A stretch of 64,000 bases of DNA, taken from Trichomonas vaginalis G3. Its lineage: Eukaryota > Parabasalia > Trichomonadida > Trichomonadidae. The notes below the pieces were generated by a model. That model was not told where the DNA came from. It worked only from the letters and a program-made list of their open reading frames with translations, and made no database searches. The position numbers and the translations under genes are program-made. Where the stretch lies: assembly GCF_026262505.1 (NCBI RefSeq), contig NC_067208.1:18733962-18797961 (forward strand). Reading direction: 5' to 3'. Below are positions 57,213 to 64,000 of this stretch, piece after piece; within the stretch, counting starts at the first letter, position 1; each line of letters opens with the position of its first letter.

Positions 57213-57776
57213 CGATAACCACAAAAGAATATCTATGAATATAAATAATCTCAAATATTCGTATTTAATTTTATTTTTATTCTAAAAAATAAACAATTAT
57301 TTTTGCTTCTATAATAAATAATTTTTAAAACTAGAATTCGCGAAGTATGTTGTAAACTTCGAATGAGTTGTGAACGCTAATATTTCGACTAAATTATGAT
57401 AATAGATTATCCAAAGAACCATTTGGTATCATTTCCACATTAATATGTGTACCTATCATGTTATAATAAAGTTATTTTCAACTTATTTCGCTTATTCTAT
57501 CATTCATAATCAAAGATTCAAAGACTAATGGAATTCTTTTAAAATTTTCAAATAATACTATCATGATGTATAAAATATATCATTAATGGTGCCCTCACAC
57601 CAATCTGACTTCTATTCAAATTTCTTTCATATGGAGTATGGTGTCATTGAATATTAAACTTAAACATCAGAATTTAAGGCCATGTCATGCGGGTAAGGAC
57701 ACCCTTAAGAAGATCTTAAAAATATCTAGACATGAAAATCAAAGAATTTATTAAAAAAAGTTATATTTACAAGATT
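57213..57776. other. Intergenic region between convergent genes
   Basis: Downstream of the ankyrin gene and of the minus-strand unknown gene. No gene, repeat or RNA recognised. Confidence 0.45.
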
Positions 57777-58526
57777 TTATAAATCCCCATAATGATATAT
57801 TGTAGGATAGAGATTATGCTTTCCGAAGATTCCCTTATTCTCTACATAAATATTGTCAACGCTGCTAAGCCATTCTTCCCGAGATGTGAAAAAATTATAT
57901 TGACAGAGTTGAAACGCCTGTGGAAATAAACTTGAACGATCACTAAATGCATCTGTTCTTAGAATAGGGCGTCTCATTTTTTTATATTCCATGCCAATTT
58001 CTGAAAGCCTAATACAAAATTTTTGAGCTAGGGTTGCATAATTCCAAACTAGGTCGAATATTTGATTTTCAATATTTGCTTTTGAAATGGTTAAGTTATT
58101 ATAAATAAATGAACCTTCACAGAAATAAGAGATGAAATATTTTCTTCTCTTATACTGTTTGATAAGAGTTGGAATTTTGACGAATATTTCGTTAATCATT
58201 TCGCCTAATTGGTCAGATGTCTCTGCAATCTCTTTCTGATACTCAATCTTTTTTTCTCCAAAGTGATCAAAGTTTAAGAAGCAGCAACATGCAGAGTATC
58301 TGAAAATTGAGTAGTAATAATAAACTATAAGTCTTTGTGGTAGCAATTCTGGGAAATGCTCATAAACTTCGTTGCTTATATGAAAAATATGAAGATAATA
58401 ATCGACAAAAGGAGCAGCATCTTGAAGCTTACAAAGTCTTTTGATTTCTTCATGGTTCTGTTTTTGCTTGTCTGAGATTAAATGAAAAAACTTGCCTCCT
58501 AGTTGGCTCAAATCCAAGGCGATCAT
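57777..58526 (-). CDS. Unknown 249-aa host protein
   Basis: A full open gene starting MIALDLSQLGGKFFHLISDK. It is mostly helical with many Tyr, Phe and Cys (LIVYYYYSIFRYSACCCFLN), a charged stretch (KKIEYQKEIAETSDQLGEMI) and no signal peptide or clear membrane segment. The C-terminal part has REEWLSSVDNIYVENKGIFG. I do not recognise the family; it may be parabasalid-specific. Codon use and AT content resemble the other host genes here. No TTTTTAT leader. Confidence 0.65.
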   Translation of the reverse strand: MIALDLSQLGGKFFHLISDKQKQNHEEIKRLCKLQDAAPFVDYYLHIFHISNEVYEHFPELLPQRLIVYYYYSIFRYSACCCFLNFDHFGEKKIEYQKEIAETSDQLGEMINEIFVKIPTLIKQYKRRKYFISYFCEGSFIYNNLTISKANIENQIFDLVWNYATLAQKFCIRLSEIGMEYKKMRRPILRTDAFSDRSSLFPQAFQLCQYNFFTSREEWLSSVDNIYVENKGIFGKHNLYPTIYHYGDL

Positions 58527-59140
58527 CTAAAAAAAATTGTAATTACAAAAATTTTATAAATCATTGATCAAAATATCAATTATGAACAAAAGATGAAAAC
58601 AGTTTTCATAATGTAATTCTATTGAAAGATTGTTGGTAACGGTTTTAGATTTTGTTTCCTCCCTTTCAATATTCATTTAAAAGAATTCTATAGAATATCT
58701 CTAATTTGATCTTATCTAGATAAAATTAGCTAAAATTACTTTTGTTAATTAAGATGTATGTTATTCTCTGTTCGAGATTTCATTTAGGTATTCTTTTTTA
58801 AAAATCTGAAACAGGACAAAGACAGATAAACATATATGCATGCTACAACTATACTTATTCAGAAAATTATGCGATTAAAAGTAAATCTTAGTAAAATAAG
58901 CTAGTAATACATAATTTGATAGTATTTTCTATGGGAGAATTGATGCTTTTCATAATAATAACTATGATAGAATAGACAGTCATTCCATTTGTTAAGAATT
59001 AAAATTTATTGAAAAAATATCCAGAGAAAGTAATTAATTCTCAAATAACAATATATTTAATATTAATTAACATACATGAGTACCTAATATACAAATAAAT
59101 TTTATACATAAATAAAAATAATTTTCTCTATTAAAAAAAA
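58527..59140. other. Intergenic AT-rich region
   Basis: Separates two minus-strand genes. No gene, repeat or RNA is evident. Confidence 0.45.
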
Positions 59141-59935
59141 TTACAAATCAGCATCGAGATAAGGGTTGTTTTGGTCATCAGAACTCTCCATTGCGTATGG
59201 TTCTGCAGTTGGAACAGGTGCAGGATTCGTAGAAGTGGAAGTAGAGAACTCTATTTCTTCCAAATGGTTCTGTGGAACTGAATCTGCTCTGTACCTTGGA
59301 TAGACAGGGTTTGCAGTGGATTCGTTCATCCGCTGCTTCCTCCTCTTGTTGGTAATCCAGTAAATTACGCCAATTATCACCCAAACACCTGCAATTGAGC
59401 CTAGAACCGAAACCATGATGACGATCTTCTTCTTTGACATGGAATTCGATTCATCAAATACAGAATTTGTTGTTCCCATTGAAGAAGGAACAATATATCT
59501 GATTGTATTGTTTCTCTTGAATGCAAGTGATGAGTAACTGACGTTCGTAATATGCTGGATGTTCTTAGACTGAACTTTGATGTATTCATCGCTATATGTC
59601 TCAAGTTCGTTATGATAATACAACATAATCGACTTTCCTGTTACAATTGACTCATGGAGAGCCGATCCTGCGTATTTCAACACCATGGAGAACCCTGATA
59701 TATTGTTTACAGGATATATTTCCGCAAAACTTTTATCAGGAGCAAGATAATACGTCGAAACAGAGTATTCTGCACTTCCTGATGGCGAGATCAGCCATGC
59801 GCATATATCCTGCTCCTGGTCCAGTGTTATATTCGCTTCAGAAGCAAGCTTTGACTGTGGAACAGCAGCGATAAACCGTAATTGGTCGCCGGTTTCTATG
59901 AAAATGTCATGACACGGGCGGTTAAATGTGGCCAT
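59141..59935 (-). CDS. Single-pass membrane protein with Tyr-containing cytoplasmic tail
   Basis: A 264-aa protein, type I in layout. Residues ~1-165 would be extracellular (several N-glycosylation sequons: NIT, NIS, NVS, NNT; beta-rich). A transmembrane segment IVIMVSVLGSIAGVWVIIGV covers about 172-193, followed by the stop-transfer NKRRKQR. A ~70-residue cytoplasmic tail contains NPVYPRY and NNPYLDADL, which look like tyrosine-based sorting or phosphorylation motifs. No signal peptide follows the ATG at 59935, although in-frame codons just before it encode a hydrophobic stretch (ITISASYFCIFTYSIV) without an ATG, down from a stop at ~60040. This recalls trichomonad surface proteins that have a short C-terminal anchor. 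Family unknown. Confidence 0.75.
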   Translation of the reverse strand: MATFNRPCHDIFIETGDQLRFIAAVPQSKLASEANITLDQEQDICAWLISPSGSAEYSVSTYYLAPDKSFAEIYPVNNISGFSMVLKYAGSALHESIVTGKSIMLYYHNELETYSDEYIKVQSKNIQHITNVSYSSLAFKRNNTIRYIVPSSMGTTNSVFDESNSMSKKKIVIMVSVLGSIAGVWVIIGVIYWITNKRRKQRMNESTANPVYPRYRADSVPQNHLEEIEFSTSTSTNPAPVPTAEPYAMESSDDQNNPYLDADL

Positions 59936-61018
59936 GTTGACGATAGAATATGTGAAGATACAGAAATAAGAGGCTGATATGGTGATTGTATTTTTAAATT
60001 TCGAATTTGGAGAGTTAGATTTTATAAATTTTAAATTTTTATTTTATAGTATGTAATGAATAAGGACCATTAATGAAATGTTGTCATTGAAAAGGAAAAT
60101 TCAAAGGTCTGCCTGCAATTTTTTTATTTATTATTGATTGATAATCTTGTATCTACGTTTAATTCAGAAAATTATTGATTGAAAAATTGAGAAGAGAAGA
60201 AATCGTAAAAAATTTGAAAGGACATCAAAAGCTTCTTATCCATCTTAGAATGAACTTATTATCTTTTGATAATTGTTTGGATCTTAGGAATAATATCCAA
60301 GCAGCGATAATTCATTGCAATCTGAAATCGAAAAATCATTTCAAAAAAAAAATCTAGAAATTTAAGGCATTATTCAAATAATATGATGTATTGACATTTT
60401 TGTGTCAATACTGACTTATGTTAGCATTGAACTTCATCTTGAAATGATTCTTTCAATTAAATCTGGAACTATAGATATGTGCCTATATAACATACTATAT
60501 ATAGCATATGCAAAAGACGTTCGCCATATTTATTTCAATCAATAAAGATATCTGATAATTCAATCTATCAAATGTATTTTTTTCAATTTGTATCTCCATA
60601 AATCTAATATATCCCATAGGTCTTTTATGATAATAGCATTTAAACAACAACAAAATCATATTTATTCTTTCGGAATCAGAAAAATTTACTTTTGGGATGA
60701 AATTAGGCCTTTTATTAATAATCATATGCTATGTTGCCCAATGAATTGTTTCAATAATGCATAATACCATTCACACAAGTTATTTCATTTCAAATCATAA
60801 TGAACTTCAATTTAATTTGGAGTTTTGGTTGCAAGCATCTAGTTGCCAAAAGGCCTTAAGTAGAAGTTAATTAATGCAATATGTATTTACAAGCACTAAT
60901 ATTGAATGAATGAAATTGAAACCATATTAATGAAATATAAAAGAGAGATTAATGAAATATAGTCATTTTATTAAATAACATAGAAAAATATATATAAAAC
61001 AATTAAAACATGAATAAA
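59936..61018. other. Intergenic region
   Basis: No credible gene; the longest open stretches (60-76 codons) are AT-rich and unsupported. Confidence 0.5.
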
Positions 61019-63925
61019 TTATTCTCCTAAAATTCCTGAAGCTTCAATCTCGTTGTAAATATCTTTTAGAGATTGTATAATTTCTGGTGTCAAATCGTTT
61101 TTGACCAAAGATTTCTTATCTCCGATGCAATCACGAATTATTTCTGCAATTTTCATATTAAACTGGCCTTCTGTTCTTTTATAAACACTAATGATGAAAG
61201 AAGCTTGAAGCATCGAATCCCCTGTATCGCATTTCAGTGGCAACACAGTAAGAATTGCATCAGCGATTTCTACATTCAAAATCTCCGGAATTACGTTCAG
61301 AACTAAATGCATTGCGCTGACTGTTGCATAATGCATGATTTTACGGCCGACAACACTATCAACTAAGGGAGAAGTAATTGCATTTAGCAGAGCTTCGAAA
61401 GATTGTTGGGCCAAAGGTTGGAAAAATGCGGGATCTGATACAGATATCTCCCTGATGAACATACTGCTAGATATAGTCTCCAAATTCGATATTCTTTCGT
61501 TCTGGAGATTTAATATTTGTTGCTTGAAATTATTATCGAACTGAGAAGGCTCAGCGCTGATCAAAAATGATATAATACATAGAGCTACATAGAAATGGCT
61601 CTTCGATTCTCCGTTTACGTTAAGCAATTGCTCTGCAAAAGATTTAATATTTGCGAAATCCTGTTTTGCAAGGGTATAAATGACATCTTTCGCAAGGAGA
61701 ACGAATTCATCGCATCCGAAGATATCTTCTGTGAAGATTACGTACTTATAAAAATGAGATAATATTTGAACCAACATTTCTGTCTGGCAAGGAGCTTTGT
61801 GGACGAATATCATTGCTCGAATTGCATTTGCACATGCTGTTTGAACCTCTTTGTCTTCGTATTCGTCACCAATTGCGATGGAAAACAGTTTTTCTGTCAA
61901 TTCTTGTGACTGAGAGTTGTATTTAAGGGCTGCTTCTGATATTAACTTAATTGCAACGCATGCCATAGCTTGGCATTCAGGAGAAAAGCTTCTTCTCATC
62001 ATTGTGGAAGCGGCAATTAAATCATCTATGTGTTGGTTGTAAATTTCTTCGGAAGAAAGTAAAGCATGCGAAAGTATATTCAATATAAATGCATGCTTTT
62101 GGTATTTTGTCTTGAAAATTTCATCATCTGAATTTTCATTAATTGGTTTCTCGAGATTTTCCTTGAATTGTGCATCCAGATCAATATTTACTATGGATAT
62201 GAGGTAATTCAAGGCTTCTTCTGACCATTGAGGAAGAATTTGTGGTGCATTTTCAGATGCAACTGAAAGAGCGGACATACAAGCAAGTTCAAACGATGAA
62301 GATAAAGGAGATGCGATACTAGATACCAGATATTCTATCAAATGTCCGCATTGGCTGATAACAACGTTATTAAATGTTAATATTAGTTGTTCAATGCATC
62401 TGATGGCTTCAATCTTGAATAAAAGTGTATCATCTGATTCTTCTGTGGAGTTTAAGTAAGTAGAAATGAATTCTTCGATGTTTGGGAAGAATTCTTCAAC
62501 TTTATCAAATCCACGAGCAATTGCAGAAGCCAGGAGAGGTATAGCATTAAGTGCTAAGGTTGGGTTATTGGTAAGAAGTAAATTATGAGCAATTGAGAAG
62601 ACATCTGAAAAAATTAAAGATGTATCTTGAAGAGCGCTGACAAGAGCTGTCAATGCTGATATGTATATTTCAGTTGGATTATTTTGGACAACAGGCATGA
62701 GTTTTATAGCAAGTTGTTGAGTATCTAAATCAGCATTTTGTTTCAGAGTTGGTTTGAACTCTGTTATTGTCATTGCGCACTTTTCTAATATTGTTGGTAT
62801 CTCTGTGTCAATGCAGGATGCAAAAAATTCCGTAATGTCATGAGTTTTATCTTCATAAAATTCAGGAGAACGTTCGTGAGTGGCATAAAGAGCAGTTAAG
62901 AAGCAAAATTTACCCTTATCGGTTCCTACGATATCCAAACTCATCTGCCAAAGGTATTTAAGGAAATCAACTGTAGATATGACTTCTGACATCCCAATTT
63001 CATATTTTTGCACGAGGCTTACTGATAACTCATCTGATGGTTCGTAAAAATACATCATTAAGTCATAAGTAATTTGAATAAATTGAATATAAAATTCTTC
63101 ACCTTCAAAAGAGTTTAAAAAGTTGGCTCCGAGTGCATTGATAATCACATATAAATGTTGTAATATTGTTGGGTCTTTGTCTTGTGAATCAAAGTGAATA
63201 ATACATCTCTCGTACAAAGAAATGGGATCGCACAGTCCAGGGAGGTCATCCATTATCTCATCCATAATATTTATGAATTGGCTAAGCTTTTGCTCATCTT
63301 GGATACAGATATCAAGTAATTCTAGTATGTTATCCCAAAGATCAGCAATTTGAGAAATCAAACCGCTTCGTGCGCATCTGTACATACAGTAAAATGTTTC
63401 TAAACGAGTATTTGTACTTTTATCTGAAAAACCTCTCTGAAATAGGTTTTGTAAAACGTTTTCGACCTCTGGTATGGTTTGAAAATTCTTTTCTGTAGCT
63501 ATGAGTTGTGTTAAACATAATGCAATGTTAAGATCTTCAGAGTTTGTCTGCTCAAATATTATTGGTAAAATATTCATTATATGATTGGGATTGATATATC
63601 TTTGAAACACATCTACAAGGTTAACTTTAACGTACATTGACTGTTGACTTAGTATAAGTTGAATGATTAACTGAAATATTTGGTCTTGTTCTGATTCGCT
63701 GATATTGAACCAATTTGTGTGTAGTGCTGTCTTCAGAGTGATCACAGCATACTGTCTCATCACTTCTTCTGTGTTGTTCTGGATAATTGAAACAAGGGTA
63801 TTTATTGAATTTGGATTTGAACAAAATTCGCTCAGCCATAAGCTGGATGACTCGATTTCATTTCCATTATTACCTCTCATTCTTCTAAAACAATCTAACA
63901 CTTGGTTATAAATTGAATCATCCAT
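61019..63925 (-). CDS. Importin-beta-family karyopherin
   Basis: A 968-aa HEAT-repeat protein that would carry cargo through nuclear pores with Ran. The N-terminal ~100 residues follow the importin-beta N-terminal (Ran-binding) domain: SLWLSEFCSNPNSINTLVSI, then MRQYAVITLKTALHTNW. The rest is about 20 helical pairs (for example AVQSCANAIRAMIF-like pairs, LVSALQDTSLIFSDVFSIAH, NPTLALNAIPLLASAIARGF) with an acidic loop (STEESDDTLLF). Length and order fit the importin-4/5 (Kap123/Kap121) group best, but I cannot fix the orthologue. The ATG is at 63925; another ATG four bases upstream is out of frame and soon stops. Confidence 0.85.
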   Translation of the reverse strand: MDDSIYNQVLDCFRRMRGNNGNEIESSSLWLSEFCSNPNSINTLVSIIQNNTEEVMRQYAVITLKTALHTNWFNISESEQDQIFQLIIQLILSQQSMYVKVNLVDVFQRYINPNHIMNILPIIFEQTNSEDLNIALCLTQLIATEKNFQTIPEVENVLQNLFQRGFSDKSTNTRLETFYCMYRCARSGLISQIADLWDNILELLDICIQDEQKLSQFINIMDEIMDDLPGLCDPISLYERCIIHFDSQDKDPTILQHLYVIINALGANFLNSFEGEEFYIQFIQITYDLMMYFYEPSDELSVSLVQKYEIGMSEVISTVDFLKYLWQMSLDIVGTDKGKFCFLTALYATHERSPEFYEDKTHDITEFFASCIDTEIPTILEKCAMTITEFKPTLKQNADLDTQQLAIKLMPVVQNNPTEIYISALTALVSALQDTSLIFSDVFSIAHNLLLTNNPTLALNAIPLLASAIARGFDKVEEFFPNIEEFISTYLNSTEESDDTLLFKIEAIRCIEQLILTFNNVVISQCGHLIEYLVSSIASPLSSSFELACMSALSVASENAPQILPQWSEEALNYLISIVNIDLDAQFKENLEKPINENSDDEIFKTKYQKHAFILNILSHALLSSEEIYNQHIDDLIAASTMMRRSFSPECQAMACVAIKLISEAALKYNSQSQELTEKLFSIAIGDEYEDKEVQTACANAIRAMIFVHKAPCQTEMLVQILSHFYKYVIFTEDIFGCDEFVLLAKDVIYTLAKQDFANIKSFAEQLLNVNGESKSHFYVALCIISFLISAEPSQFDNNFKQQILNLQNERISNLETISSSMFIREISVSDPAFFQPLAQQSFEALLNAITSPLVDSVVGRKIMHYATVSAMHLVLNVIPEILNVEIADAILTVLPLKCDTGDSMLQASFIISVYKRTEGQFNMKIAEIIRDCIGDKKSLVKNDLTPEIIQSLKDIYNEIEASGILGE

Positions 63926-64000
63926 TCATAAAAATATAAAAGTTTTTTTTTTATTTTTATTACCCAACCATGAAATTTCGAAGTTTTTTTAATGGATTTT
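63926..64000. promoter_or_regulatory. Promoter region of the karyopherin gene, cut by window end
   Basis: AT-rich with an A/T homopolymer block directly before the start. No exact TCA(C/T)(A/T)(A/G) initiator seen within the 75 bp available. Confidence 0.3.

Noticed and set aside
60175-60357. A 60-codon helical open frame between the membrane-protein and karyopherin genes
   Set aside because: Too short, lysine/leucine-rich AT coding by chance, and no initiator or supporting similarity.
1-64000. tRNA, rRNA or other standard RNA genes
   Set aside because: I saw no cloverleaf with conserved A/B boxes and no rRNA-like GC-rich blocks; absence by eye is not proof.

Overview
The window looks like nuclear DNA of a parabasalid protist, most likely Trichomonas vaginalis or a close relative. 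The support is: very AT-rich DNA, compact genes with no visible introns, a BspA-like leucine-rich-repeat gene, an ankyrin-repeat gene with a coiled-coil front half, trichomonad-type initiator motifs, and two large Maverick/Polinton elements, a family known to be very abundant in T. vaginalis. The species was not checked against any database.

Layout. (1) About 1-21,459: Polinton 1. It carries a packaging-type ATPase, tail-collar fibre-like protein, retroviral-type integrase with chromodomain-like tail, a cluster of KilA-N-type genes, protein-primed family B DNA polymerase, minor-capsid-like proteins, double-jelly-roll major capsid protein and small structural proteins. A 77-bp perfect inverted repeat (149-225 / 20611-20687) encloses most of it, and a ~147-bp direct repeat lies outside at both ends. 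(2) 21,464-22,204: an acidic serine-rich host protein. (3) 22,205-26,625: a gene-poor AT-rich spacer with a 110-bp tandem duplication. (4) 26,626-50,031: Polinton 2, with recognisable terminal inverted repeats and a short target duplication. It carries a DNA adenine methyltransferase, fibre-like protein, integrase, a 717-aa family B polymerase, the same KilA-N block, packaging ATPase, SF3 helicase, capsid proteins and a very large coiled-coil protein. (5) 50,032-64,000: host genes: long-chain acyl-CoA synthetase, truncated BspA-like gene, ASF1 histone chaperone, ankyrin protein, an unknown protein, a single-pass membrane protein and an importin-beta-family karyopherin.

Both Polintons are decayed (each with very roughly twenty breaks by eye), but many small genes and several large ones are still open. 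Their backbones are only distantly related. In contrast, a ~2.7-3.2 kb KilA-N block (8989-12162 and about 37238-39895) is nearly identical between them, including non-coding DNA, and it is punctuated by a 34-47 bp palindromic repeat centred on GGTTAGATCTAACC. This modular, palindrome-bounded regulator/nuclease cassette is the best candidate for an undescribed system. A second system-level feature is a set of extremely compact bidirectional promoters: six divergent gene pairs have only 16-25 bp between their start codons, with a TTTTTAT-like motif facing each way.
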